Part shown: positions 37,303 through 49,372 of the stretch, one piece after another
Position numbering within the stretch: position 1 is the stretch's first letter
Layout of the letters: the number at the start of each line of letters is the position of its first letter
Assembly: GCA_021613375.1 (NCBI GenBank)
Contig: CM038704.1
Coordinates: 35,109,488-35,173,487 of the forward strand
From: Megaleporinus macrocephalus
Taxonomy: Eukaryota; Chordata; Actinopteri; Characiformes; Anostomidae
Length of the DNA: 64,000 bases
Direction: 5' to 3'
The notes under the pieces: generated by a model
What the model saw: only the letters and a program-made list of their open reading frames with translations
Database searches by the model: none
What the model was told of the DNA's origin: nothing
Translations under genes and position numbers: made by a program

Positions 37303-38798
37303 TAAGCTGAATGGGTGGAGCTAAACTGCTGTAGGCAGCATCTGTGGAGCTGAACTGCTACAGGCTGAATAAACGGGAGTAAACTTCTATAGGATAATTA
37401 TGTAGGGCTCAACTGCTATATGCTAAATGGGTGGGGCTAAACTGCTGTTGGCTAGATAGGTGAGAGTAAACTGCTGAAGGCTAAATGGGTGGAACTGAAC
37501 TGCTGTAGGCTGAATGGGTGGAGATAACCTGCTATAGGTTGAATGGGTAGGGCTAAACTGTTGTAGGCTATATAGGTGTGAGTAAACTGTTGTAGGCTGA
37601 ATGGGTGGAGCTGAACTGCTGTAGGCTAAATAGGTGGAGCTGAACTGCTGTAGGCTAAATAGGTGGAGATAACCTACTATAGGCGGAATGGGTAGGGCTA
37701 AACTGTTGTAGGCTGAATGGGTGGGGCTAAACTCTTGTAGGCTAAATTGTTGGGACTAAACTGTTGTAGGCTGAATGGGTGGAGCTAAACTGTTGTAGGC
37801 TGAATGGGTGGAGCTAAACTGTTGTAGACTGAATGGGTGGAGCTAAACTGCTGTAGGCTGAATGGGTGGTGCTGAACTGGTATAGGTTGAATAAGTGGGA
37901 CTAAACTGTTGTAGGCTGATTGCGTGGAGCTGAACTGCTGTAGGCTAAATAGGTGGAGTTGAACTGCTGTAGGCTAAATAGGTGGAGATAACCTACTATA
38001 GGCTGAATGGGTAGGGCTAAACTGTTGTAGGCTGAATGGGTGGGGCTAAACTCTTGTAGGCTAAATGGTTGGGACTAAACTGTTGTAGGCTGAATGGGTG
38101 GAGCTAAACTGTTGTAGGCTGAATGGGTGGAGCTAAACTGTTGTAGGCTGAATGGGTGGAGCTAAACTGCTGTAGGCTGAATGGGTGGTGCTGAACTGGT
38201 ATAGGTTGAATAAGTGGGACTAAACTGTTGTAGGCTGATTGCATGGAGGTAAACTGCTGTAGGCTAAATGGTGGAGCTAAACTGTTGTAGGCTGATTGCA
38301 TGGAGGTAAACTGCTGTAGGCTAAATGGTGGAGCTAAACTGTTGTAGGCTGATTGCATGGAGGTAAACTGCTATAGGCTAAATGGTGGAGCTAAACTGTT
38401 GTAGGCTGAATGGGTGGAGTTAAACTGCTGTATGCTGAATGGGTGGTGCTGAACTGGTATAGGTTGAATAAGTGGGACTAAACTGTTGTAGGCTAATTGT
38501 GTGGAGGTAAACTGCTGTAGGCTAAATGGTGGAGCTAAACTGTTGTAGGCTGATTGTGTGAAGGTAAACTGCTGTAGGCTAAATGGTGGAGCTAAACTGT
38601 TGTAGGCTGATTGTGTGGAGGTAAACTGCTGCAGGCTAAATGGTGGAGCTAAACTGTTGTAGGCTGATTGTGTGGAGGTAAACTGCTGTAGGCTAAATGG
38701 TGGAGCTAAACTGTTGTAAGATGATTGGGTGGATCTAAACTGCTGTAGCCTAAATAGGCAGCGGTAAACCACTGTAGGCTAAATGGGTGGGGCTAAAA
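37303..38798. repeat. Minisatellite, 29-bp unit, about 50 copies, with higher-order structure
   Basis: The unit is CTGAATGGGTGGAGCTAAAC followed by TGTTGTAGG. Larger copies exist: about 37600-37900 is repeated almost exactly at 37920-38200, and from 38225 on a 57-bp dimer (a TGATTGYRTGGAGGTAAAC half plus a CTAAATGGTGGAGCTAAAC half) is itself tandem. Minus-strand frames made of QSAYNSLAPPFSLQQF repeats are artefacts of the 57-bp period. Confidence 0.97.
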
Positions 38799-41269
38799 TG
38801 TTTTGCAGCTTGGTTTCCATATATGTGCTGCAATTGTACAAACTGATACTTCAATAGTATTTACGTACTACACCAAACTCACAAAATCATAGGAAACTCA
38901 ATGATTTTTAGTTATATGGACCCTTTAAATCCCCAGTGAAGCTCTATGTGCTTGTTTGTGTGTGTGTGTGTGGGATGGTGCTGATATAAATCTTAATATC
39001 CTATTTATGCTCCTTCTTCATCACTGTGCTGATTTACTGCATGGGCTTCCCCTCCAATTTATCACACTGAGGAGGACCCCCCTCAACCACTTGGCCCATT
39101 CGTATAAATGACAGAGTGAGTAAAACAGGCTATGAGGGTCCAGCGTAAACCGAGCTAACTCAGAGAATAGCAGCTGACCCTTGAAGGCACCATCCAGAAA
39201 GTTTATAGCACAATACCCACGTTTAGAGGGAGTTGGACAGTCAACCTAATGAGAAACTATTGACTCAGTTTATGTCACAGTAAGCAGTGATTCAATACAG
39301 AGATTAGGCTGAAACAACACCAAAGAATTCCTTCAACTCTTGGCATGTGACAGCAAGAGTGTAGGAAGTATAACTATTAATACTCATTGTAATATTATTG
39401 TGAGATAAATATAAGATTCAGTCTAATTGTAGTCACCTCCCTCTAGTGATCACCCACACATGTTCATGCCGTTACTTTTATTTCAGGTATTTGGATTCTG
39501 GCTTATTGTTATTGGTTATTGTGCTTTATAAGCATGGGGTTTAACCCTGTGCTGACCCTTAGTTTTAAATTTTATAAATAAATAAATAAATAAATACATG
39601 AACAGGTGGTGCCTTGCATTATTGAGGTTTTTATTTGTGGGTTTAAAGGTAATTTACTGAAAAGGTTAATCATCCCTGCAATTCAGGTGTGTTCTGTGTT
39701 AAACACCAGGCTGAAAGCAGAGCTCTACATGAAGGAGCTGTTCAGATACTTGAGAGCCAAGATAAATGTGTCTGAAATCCGGGAGGATTTACAGGGACAT
39801 TTTTTAAAAGGACACACTAGAGTCCATCATAGAGTCCCAGAGGCCGGTAGCCAGTGTAGAGAAAGAATGATATATATTTCTAGTGATTGTGAAGAATTTC
39901 TATTAGTCCATTCATCATGGAATTTTATGGTAATGTGTAAGTTTAATGTAATTTGTAATAATGTAAAGGAAAACTTCTGCACTCACATGATATAGAAAAA
40001 TAAAAACGGATTAAAATGAAGTTTCCTTTAGACAGTGATGATTATGAGTGAGAGAGAGTAATTGAGTGAGTGGGACTGTCCTGGGTAAATGAGATGAGGC
40101 ACAGAATTCTGACCAAAGTCCCTGCAAACAGAGCATGAAGTGGAAATGTCACGCGCACACCCTGACTGCAGCACCTATGTTGAGCAGTCCTTGTGAAAAT
40201 CGAGAGCTTCTGAGGAAAAAAACCCTACAAAATGTTCTCTGGTTTTCTCTGTTTAGCCGTTTAGAGCTGCCACTGCTGCTTTGCTGAATCACATAATTAC
40301 AGTTTACATAATAACATTTATTTAAGGTTTATATTATATACATCTTTATATAGTTATCTGAGTACATGAGAAGGAGCATCTCAGTGCAGGCCTGTCTGTG
40401 TGCGATGGAGGGAGGCTGTATTGATTCTGTAGAAATCGTTAGTGAAGGTTGATCAATGTCATTCTGGAAAAGGTCAGTCTGAGGTGATGACCCTGAACGC
40501 AGAGTCGTCCTCTGGGAGTCTGGCAAACGGACGTGAGGTGAATGATAGTGAGGTTTTGTCTGGAGCACCTGCTTCATCTTGACCAGTAACATCACTGATC
40601 CCTCTTAGCCAATTAGAGCAGCCTCTTTTGACCAGTAGGGGGCAGTCTGTGGCTGACTTTCTTTAGTGGTTCATTCTGTTGAATTGAGCAGAAATAATAT
40701 AAAATTTTTTGATTGGACGAGGAATTTTGGTGCAATTATGGTTAATTGGCACCTAGCAACACTGTAGAAACCATCAGGGATGCCGTAGCAACCACATAAC
40801 AACACGCCACCAACCATCTCGGATATCATAGGAACCTTATCTTAGCAGCTACATAGCATTCTACCCAAGTCTGACATCTGTAGCCAGATGTGCCCCCTAA
40901 AGACCCCCTGAGACCCCCTAAATTAAATGACAATCACAGAAGATGTAAACCTGTTTACAGTTGTTAAAAAGGGTCTAAAGCCTCTACTGAGCCGCTGAGG
41001 TTCTGTCTTATCAGCAGTCAAAAAAACTACATGGTTATCATTCTAGCGTTTTTCTTGTGAAGAGAAAGAGAAGATAAAGTGACTGCAGTTGATGAAATAA
41101 AAAAAAATTATAAATTAGTGCAAATGAACTCTAATGTTTACCAACTAGCTAACCTAGCTAATGTTAGCATCCACTTGTAAAAGCCAAACTGACCTTTTAT
41201 ATAGTCTATGGATTTTATAGGGTGTTTCTTGTTATGAACCCAGATCTTAATATTCGGATTGTAAGGGTT
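38799..41269. other. Intergenic, no gene supported
   Basis: 39240-39440 shares short blocks (CTAATGAGAAACTATTGACT, CTCAGTTTAT) with 5285-5350 and, inverted, with 53270-53345, so a minor dispersed repeat is likely. The frame at 39606-39995 has a partly coding-like middle (KAELYMKELFRYLRAK) but no recognised family. AAAT repeats lie near 39575. Confidence 0.4.
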
Positions 41270-41530
41270 AGGGTTAAAGCAAAGATAACTAGCCTTAGCC
41301 AGCTTCTGCAGCTTAGCTAGATGGCTAGCAATAGCTCCACCTTAGCTAGATAGCTAGCAGTAATTCCACCTTAGCTAGATATCAAGCAATAGCTCCACCG
41401 TAGCTAGATATCTAGCAATAGCTCCACCTTAGCTAGATAGCTAGCAGTAATTCCACCTTAGCTAGATATCAAGCAATAGCTCCACCGTAGCTAGATATCT
41501 AGCAGTAGTTCCACCTTAGCTAGATAGCTA
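41270..41530. repeat. Minisatellite, 29-bp unit, about 8 copies
   Basis: Unit TTAGCTAGATAKCWAGCARTA followed by RYTCCACC, period 29 bp (41342 to 41371). The TAGCTAGATAGCTAG core is itself palindromic. Confidence 0.9.
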
Positions 41531-41934
41531 TATCTTTGTCAGCCCTTGTTTGACTGACAAGAGCGAGAACACAAAGATGTATATGCATGGCAATAAACAA
41601 CCCATAAAACCTATAAATGGTATCAATGTGATCTGCAAAGGGCCTGTTTGGCTTACTTAGCTAGGTTAGCTTGTCAACATTAGACCCTCTTAGTATCAAA
41701 CTCTTGGTTTTTATAAATTCATTTTTCTTCATTCATATCAGGCAGCAGATTAATAACGATTTCTTGTAATACTTTTCTGTGTGGGAGCTTTTAGAGATGG
41801 ATGTCTGGTTCCCATCACCACATACAAACATTTTTAAAAAGTGACTCTGTTTACATCTTAACTGTTTAATCAATTTTGAAATAATAGAGTTTTCCTTTAA
41901 CCACATCTTTAGAGAATCTTCTGTGTGTATGTGC
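41531..41934. other. Intergenic, no feature seen
   Basis: Unique sequence. Confidence 0.4.
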
Positions 41935-42200
41935 CATTGAAGGATTCAAATGTTTAAATTAAGTGAGCGAGTCGCATCTTTTTCAATTATTCGCCATTCG
42001 TAATCAAATTATTGCTGTAATATTGTGTGAGATAACAATGGGTGTAATTATGATAATGATGGTTGTAATGGTGTTAATCAGGGATGAGATTAGAGCCATT
42101 GTTGTGTTTTAATGGTGCTGTTTGCATGTCAGTGGGAATGTGTGCTTGTTGAGCCTGTTTATGTAATTAAGATATTGTGTTAGTGTTCATCTTGCTGGTT
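41935..42200. promoter_or_regulatory. Candidate conserved non-coding region
   Basis: CAATTATTCGCCATTCGTAA, TCAAATTATTGCTGTAAT, GGTGTAATTATGATAATG, GTTTTAATGGTGCTGTTTGC and TATGTAATTAAGATATTG: dense AT-core motifs in unique sequence. Inference from style only. Confidence 0.35.
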
Positions 42201-42369
42201 ACTGCTGTATTACACAATTATATAGTAAACCTGCTTACGTTTAGCCGGACAGGCAGACCAGTTCTAAGCACTACACAATCTACACAATAATTAGAAAAAT
42301 ACATGAAAAGGCAAAGGTGTTAGAGGACATCAAAACATGAATGAGGGAACGCATGATTTGTTAGAGCTG

Positions 42370-42737
42370 CTCTCTCTGTCTCAGTGTCTCTCACTCTTTC
42401 AATCATGCTCTGTCTTTTTTTAACTGCTCTCTATCTTTTTCAATCGCTCTCTCTCTTTGTCTCTCTTTTTCAATCGCTCTCTCTGTCTGTCTTTATTTTT
42501 TCAATTGCTTTTTTCTGTTTTTTCAATCGATCTTTTTTTCAATCATTCTTTTATCAATTGATCTTTCTCTATCTCTCTTTTCAGTCTCTCTCTCTGTATC
42601 TTTCTTTTTTCAGTTGCTGTCTCTCTTTCTTTTCAATCTCTCTCTGTCTCTTTTTTCAATCGTTTTTTCTCTCTCTATTTCTCTCCCTTTCTCTTTGCGT
42701 TTTTCGCTCGTTTTCTTTCTGATCTCGTTCACCTTCA

Positions 42738-42798
<61 letters not shown>

Positions 42799-43045
42799 TT
42801 GACAGGATGATTTATTTACTGAACTGCTCAACCCCCCAGCTCTCTCTTTCTTTCTCACTCGCTCTTTTTTCAAATGTTCTCTTTTTTCTCCTATGCATCT
42901 TTTATCTTTCCATTTTTTCTCTTCTCTCTTTCTTTCTCTCTTGTTCTCTCTTTTTCTCACTCTCCTTTCTCACTCTTTTTCTCTTATTCTGTCTCTTCCT
43001 TATTTTCTCTATCTTTCATTCTTTTTTTTCTCACTCTATGTGTCT
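42370..43045. repeat. Pyrimidine-rich region with (CA)n at 42738-42798
   Basis: A degenerate repeat of TTTTTCAATCGCTCTCTCT (many copies at 42435-42665), then a (CA)30 microsatellite, then more TC-rich sequence. All long Ser/Leu/Phe-rich frames here are compositional artefacts. Confidence 0.9.
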
Positions 43046-43734
43046 ATCCTGTTGTTATTTCCTCCTTTATGTTCTGCTCAGTTGGGGGGTGTCTGTATGC
43101 TAATGAGGTGGTCTTTGTGGGGGTCGTTTTGATCCCTGTCCTGCATGACCACATTACCCACAGTGCTTTGCCCTGTTTGTGGTGGGTTCTCCAGGTATAA
43201 TGAAGGTGTGGCTCTCTGTCGGTGCTGGTAGTGGGTTCTAATTTATCTGCTCTGTGGATCAGTTTGAATGTCTGAGACTTTTGTTGCTTTCTTATTATTT
43301 TTTGTTTAAAATCAAACACAATTCAATCAAGGCTTCCTGGTAGAGCCTGTTAGGGACCTGTTAGATTCATCCTGTGAAGTGATTATATGGAAGGTATGAG
43401 GTTTTAGCCAGTGTTGCTATTGTGGCAAAGCACTAAGACTTGGTGTATCTAATGTGGGTGAAAATGGGTTCCGGCTGCAGAGTGACGTGTTCTAGCGTTT
43501 GCTGGTTAAAGGTGAGCTGTGTGTGTTGATGGATTCAGTCTAACGCAGTAATGAACTCAGACACTGTGCAGAGTCCTGAGGGCTTTCAGCTCCGCTCCAT
43601 TGTGATTAATGTCTTCAGTGCAGATCAGAGCAGGCTGGAATAATTCATACCGTATGACAGAGGGTCTTTAGGCCTTTCACACTGATCAAACACCAACAAA
43701 ACCCAGCATTACAGAGCCAGATAGCACGGGAAGA
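43046..43734. other. Intergenic, no gene seen
   Basis: Unique sequence. Nothing recognised. Confidence 0.4.
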
Positions 43735-44225
43735 GCGTTCTAGAATAGTAAGAACAGGGAGCACATTCTAGAACCGTGGGGTTGTGTAGAGCATAGTAGG
43801 AACAGTGTGAATAGGGAAAACATCCAGAACATTCTGAACAGTGAGGAATTGGGGGCAATAATCTAGAACATTCTCAAACCGTGGTAATCATTTTAGATAA
43901 CTTTGGAAATAATTTTGGATAACATTCTGCAACAGTGGGAAATTTGGAGATGTGGGAGGACAATCTAGAACACGGGGTAATGTGGCAGAACATTCTAAAA
44001 CAATGGCAATATGGGAGAACAATCTAGAACAATGGATAATGTAAATAGCATTCTAGAACAGTGGCTAATGTGGGAGAACATTATTTTGTAAAATAGTGGG
44101 AAAGTAAAAGAACTTTCTAGAATATTGTGGGAGAACATTCTAGAACAGTGGATAATGTGGGAAAACCATTCTAGAACAGTAGAAAACAGGGGAGAGAACA
44201 TTCTAGAACAATGAGAATGGAGAGA
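43735..44225. repeat. Degenerate minisatellite with GAACATTCTAGAAC core
   Basis: A core of GAACATTCTAGAACA, followed by GTGG(A/G)(A/T)AATGTGGG, recurs every 25-35 bp with many variants. At least two copies (near 44132 and 44197) have the full three-box form GAAnnTTCnnGAA of a heat-shock element; others keep TTCTAGAA only. Origin as a tandem repeat is clear; any factor binding is untested. Confidence 0.85.
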
Positions 44226-44471
44226 ACGTTCTGCAGATTACAAGCAGACACAGCAACTATGTTGTATACATTTTAATACAGGATTAATATAAACTGAGGT
44301 TGTTCTTTAAATCAGCGTATCCATGACTTTAATCCATGAAAACTAAACAAGCTTCTTATGTGTTGAAGTATTTATGTTTATTTGTATTTATTTGCAGCTT
44401 ATGTGGTGTTTTTATTGCTATAAATGCTTTCACTGCCTAGATAAACAATTTTGAACAATTTTTATAATTTC

Positions 44472-44508
<37 letters not shown>

Positions 44509-44767
44509 AGTTTGTGTTTTTATAAACTCATTTCTAGAGTGCACATGATCGGGTAATACAATAAGTCTGATGTTTGTGAGGACATTTTCCCCTTTAACAC
44601 AGTCCAGAAACCCATCTGACCTCACACACACACACACATACATAGACGCGTTCAGAGAGTCATCTGTAATGAAGCATCTTCTCATTCTGTATGTAGAGAC
44701 AGTTCCATTACAGGACGCCGAGATCAATCCAGCTGATCCCCCAGAGTGTCTGTCACCACCAGCACAC

Positions 44768-44798
<31 letters not shown>

Positions 44799-46580
44799 TG
44801 GATATAGAATATCAGAAAGAAACATAACCACACCTTTTACTCGCCCTCATTTTGTGTTTTATGTCCTCTACTTCAGTCTAAAAAACCCAACCGTCTTTCA
44901 GCTCACCTTAAAATCACCATCTAAGCTTTTCAGGAATTTCGGAGGGATTTTTTTCTCTCCAGAATTTGCTCATATTCTGACATGCAGTCTTATTTAACAG
45001 CGTAACTAAACCTGTTATAGCGGGAGTGCATATGGAGCGTGTATGGGAGCGTGTATGGAAGCGTGTGGGGGACGGATATTTTTAAATTAATGGATTTTTA
45101 ATGTGCCATGATGCCCGTATGACTGCCCTCACAATTACAGGGTGAATTAGTTCAGAAAAGGAAACTTTTACACAGAACTGATGATTCCAGACCACATTTA
45201 AAACATCTGATACAGTTGAATTTAAAACCTCTTGCATTTATATCACAGCAAATATATAGGAAAACAGGTATCTGTTTCTGAAACACAAACTCAGATTAAA
45301 TCTGTGTTTCATTTTAAACTTTGACTTTTAATTTTGGGGCATGAAATGTTTGCATAATGTTAAGAGAAATGAGCGTACAATGTTTTTTGATAGTGAAAGT
45401 GATAGTGATAGCTTTTTTGATATAAACATGCACAGATCTTATGATGAGTAAACCAATAGAAAAGCTTCAAAAATGACATAGAAGACAAGGTTCCATTAAC
45501 GTGTTTTCCTGTGGAGAACAGCAGTATATATATATATATATATATACATAAATATATATTATGTGTGTATATATGCACGTCTTCCATTTTTTCAAAATTG
45601 ACACGTTTTTGTAACAAGACACTTCCAACATACGACTTTCAAAGTTAATGTGACGAATCAAACTAATGTGGGACCAGCTTGACTTGCTGAAATCCTGCAA
45701 TCATCAGACTCCTCACCTGTTTTCTTCTCTGAGGCATCCATGTTTTTAGTGTCATATTCGAACGATCAATGTCTAGTCAGCATCAAGGGTGGTATTTTTC
45801 GACACCAAGAACCAGCCACTACTGCAGGAAAAATAGATTCAAGTGACGCACAAAACGACCAATCACAAGTCTGTTATTTTGCACAATGTATAAAAGAAGG
45901 CAGTCTTGATAACAGGGTCGCAACATAAACAGCTCCTTAGGAATCAGAGAAGTATATGCTGGGCAAAGCATCTGAGGCTGAGACTGTTCGCTTGGCTGAG
46001 ATTAATAGGGCCAACACTTTAATTCCTGTCAGACAAGCGCTAACGCTACTTGAAAGTATACACAGAAGTGCGTATAGCCTGACAGTGTAGGCAGGCTAAC
46101 ATACTAAAGATATCAGATTTTTCATCCACATGTGCGCTGGGACTACTTAAAACTTAAATATGGTAGTTCTTTGCTAATTTTCCAGTGGAATTTCTATACA
46201 GTACACATAGAACACTTAGGCTGTGGGTTCTCAACTTTGGCACATATATAGTAGTGTAAATGTGCTAAAAGCGTGCTGATGTGCCATATTCTTAATGCTA
46301 CTGATTTTGTTTTGCTTAATGCCTTTAGTGCTGTAGTGCAGACTGGAGCCCAGCTGCAGCGCATTGTATGTTAGAATCCACTTGCGGTCAAATACAGCTT
46401 TTAAAACAGATATAGCTTTCAGACTGCGCTGGACAGATGCCTGTGGGAGAACTACCTGATTAATTATATAATTAATTAGACAGCCATAATATATAATCTT
46501 GTAGCTTATTTTTTAAAGGTACAGTCAATACTGAGTTTCCAGCTCTCTCTGACAGTCTCTCGCCCATAGAGAGAGAAAGA
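44226..46580. other. Intergenic with several microsatellites
   Basis: Contains (ATT)n at 44474-44507, (CA)n at 44761-44798 and (TA)n at 45525-45560. No exon or transposon is recognised. The remainder is unique, with some CpG near 45005-45070. Confidence 0.5.
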
Positions 46581-46639
46581 GACGAGTGAGCACACAATGG
46601 AATCAGACAGACGCTTTCTGTCAGACAGCCAGACACAAT

Positions 46640-47060
46640 TCATCCAGTTCAGCCCAGATATATCACCCCCCCACCTTTACCCGCCCCCCGTCTCCTCCTC
46701 GCTCTCATTCCATCCCTCCATGCCCCCCCAACCCCCACCTCCATTACACTCACACTCACAGCGCTCCTTATCTGCATATCTGCTGTAATTGACATTTTCC
46801 ATTTGGCAGGTTCCATATCTCCTGCCCGCCGTCGCCGTGGTAACGGTGCGGACCAGAGGCCCGCTCCTCGCCACGGTAACAATCTCTAACCTGACTAAAC
46901 CCACCGCCGGCCCCCCACAGGGGCTATTTGAGCTGCTAAATAGTCGCGATTTCCACATCTAATAAGAGTTCGGACATTAATAAGTAATTTATTACTGTAA
47001 TAGGCTGATCTTCTAACGTCGTTCACTCCAACTGGCTCTCGGCGGAGTTAAGCTGCTCAC
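46640..47060. promoter_or_regulatory. Candidate conserved regulatory region with paired X-box-like sites
   Basis: CpG-retaining unique sequence. 46831-46844 reads GTCGCC-GT-GGTAAC, an exact fit to the X-box consensus, and 46867-46880 reads CTCGCC-AC-GGTAAC (one mismatch). Flanks contain CTGCTGTAATTGACATTTTC, TATTTGAGCTGCTAAATAG and CATTAATAAGTAATTTATTA. It lies far from any identified promoter, so a distal enhancer is the best guess. Confidence 0.35.
46831..46844. promoter_or_regulatory. X-box-like RFX motif
   Basis: GTCGCC-GT-GGTAAC fits GTNRCC(N0-3)RGYAAC. A near copy follows 22 bp downstream. Confidence 0.35.
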
Positions 47061-47316
47061 GGTCAACTGACTGTGTTGAATATTCTCTTACAGTCAAATG
47101 CAAAACATCCCCCACTAGTCAAAAGCACACCTTATCTATGGGGAGCAAAAATACATACACCGTTTTTGTCCACAGTTTAAGTTTAAATATAAAATTCTAA
47201 TCAAAAAAGGAAGCCATGGCACAGGGCACAAATTCAGTAAATAAACAGTAATTGTGTGTTTTCTGTAGATGATGCACAAGCTAGTTCATCAACTAAATGT
47301 CATATGGCCACAGGCG

Positions 47317-47406
<90 letters not shown>

Positions 47407-48224
47407 CCATGCTTTGTTCCACATATTCATTTATTTTTTTTCTTTTACCTTCGCCTTCAAGGTTATCTGAATTAAAACTGGGCTGAAAGTCTAGTGAAAC
47501 AGTGAAACAGTGTAAAATCAATACTCTCTCCAAGCTAATCTCTCGCTTTAATTAGACTAACGCCTACAGCCGAGCTTTAATCTATAAACCTGCTCCGCTC
47601 TCAGCTACAGATAAATCAGACACAGAGCGGCCAGCAGGGGTTTAAATGTCTCATCAACGATTCGATTCAATTACAATTCTTTAAGAAACGATTCGGTGCA
47701 TCAGAACTAAACTTATTTAGTCTGATGCTAATAAACATATTTGGATCTGCCGATTTCTGAATTCACAGAAGTGGTGTGTTCAGTGTGCATATGTTATAAC
47801 GCAGCAAAAGTAGAACCTTCCTTGTGTACCCTCTTTTTGTTTTCATTCATTTGCAGTTTATTCAGATGTTAATATAAATACATTTGAATGTGTGTATAAC
47901 TGATGGTATCTTGCAAAGTGGTTTCTTAAATAGTAACAGTGCATTAATTTTATTTGCTCTATTTCCAACTAATAATCTCACTTGATTGGTCACGGTCCAC
48001 GGCTGGCATAGCTGCATGGCGTGTCCCAGCAACTAGACATTTTTTACAAACATCAAAAGGATTAGTTTGTCTTCTGCCTTATGTCGGGTCAAACTGGATG
48101 TCCAAAATTCTAAAAAACTGCCTGATTTGTGACAAACAGTTCTTGTTTATTTGTGTTGCGCTTGGTGTGTAACACAATTGAAACGTCAGTAAACGAGGGA
48201 CGTATATTTTCTTGTATTGAATCA
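47061..48224. other. Intergenic; A/TA/GT compound microsatellite
   Basis: A17, (TA)n and (GT)25 lie consecutively at 47317-47404. 47650-47700 has GATTCGATTCAATTACAATT, resembling a common fish repeat fragment. No gene seen. Confidence 0.5.
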
Positions 48225-48452
48225 TAATGTGCTGCATTGTTTAGTATCATATCATATTCAAGGAATTGTATGATACAGTATCGTAGTATAATGTAGTATG
48301 GTATCATACTTTTATCATACTGACATGTATTGTATAGTGTCATATTGTATTGTATCATATCAGAATCAAACAATATTTCATATTGTATATTATCATATCA
48401 TAATGTGTTATTATACTGTGTTGTATCTTATAGTCCAGTATCGTGCTGTATA
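48225..48452. repeat. AT-rich degenerate repeat (TATCATATTGTATT), left part
   Basis: Short TATCATA/TTGTATCATA units with drifting phase. The same repeat resumes at 48997, so the inverted-repeat element between is an insertion. Confidence 0.85.
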
Positions 48453-48993
48453 GGGTGTGTCCCAAAACCTAGTGAGCTGTCTAGGTAGCAGCTGTTTATG
48501 TAGGCAGCGTTCTGTCTGACATCTCTCCTCATAAGACAGATTACTGAGATGCTCTAGTTAGAGAGAGACTGCGTCACAGCTTCTTCCCGCCCACTGCAGC
48601 ACACGACCAGTGGTTTAGCTGGTTGCTAAGTTACCAGCCGGCATCCAAAACAATAGCCCGAGGCTTAAAAATCCGCTAGCATAAATGCTAAGGGCTCGAG
48701 AATAAAATGAAAAGTTGATAATAAAATACTGTTTTGTGTGATTATATGACAAGAAACTCATTAAAACACCAGAGAGAATCAAAATAACTCACATTTTAAA
48801 ACCACTTCAGTGCTCATAGATTTGCCTGAGTTGCATCATGGGATTGCCTTAACGACTGAGGAAGCATCCGATGCTTCCCTAAAAGCGTGTTTCAGGTATC
48901 TAAGAATTGGGACAGCCTACATGTCGGGAGCGCGCATACTATGACGTAAAATGATGGCTATGTATGCAGCTCACTAGGTTTTGAGACACACCC
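48453..48993. mobile_element. Inverted-repeat MITE, 541 bp
   Basis: Starts GGGTGTGTCCCAAAACCTAG and ends with the complementary CTAGGTTTTGAGACACACCC; arms of at least 27 bp have one mismatch. ATA lies on both sides (48450-48452 and 48994-48996), a possible 3-bp target duplication. With GGG...CCC ends that would suit the PIF/Harbinger superfamily, but the class is inference. It carries no transposase frame. Confidence 0.85.
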
Positions 48994-49372
48994 ATAGTGT
49001 TGCATCATATTGTATGGTATTGTTTTATGTCATCTTGTATCATATCTTGTTGTACCACATTGTATAGCATCGTATCACTTTTTATATGATATCACCATCA
49101 TAGTATATAGAATCGTATCATACTTTCTTGTATCGTATAGTGTCATTTCATATTGTCTTCTCATATATTATTATATCACAATTGTGTCATATATTGTCTT
49201 GGATCATATATAACTGTATTATATAGTATTTTGTTGTCTTGTATTGTGCATTATATTATAACCCATTTTATAGTATCGTTTTAGGTTGTCTTCTATCATA
49301 TTGTTTTGTATCTTATAAGATTGTCATGTTTCTTTGTAACAAATTGTGTTGTATCATATTGTATTGTTTTGG
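48994..49372. repeat. AT-rich degenerate repeat (TATCATATTGTATT), right part
   Basis: Continuation of 48225-48452, reading GCATCATATTGTATGGTATT onward. Confidence 0.85.

Noticed and set aside
38104..38772. Minus-strand ORFs with repeats of QSAYNSLAPPFSLQQF
   Set aside because: Produced by the 57-bp dimer of the 29-bp minisatellite. There is no start context, no flanking exon and no similarity.
39606..39995. ORF of 129 codons with a partly coding-like middle
   Set aside because: No recognisable family, and the flanks are AT-rich. A putative acceptor (AATTCAG at about 39686) is weak. Not enough to call a gene.
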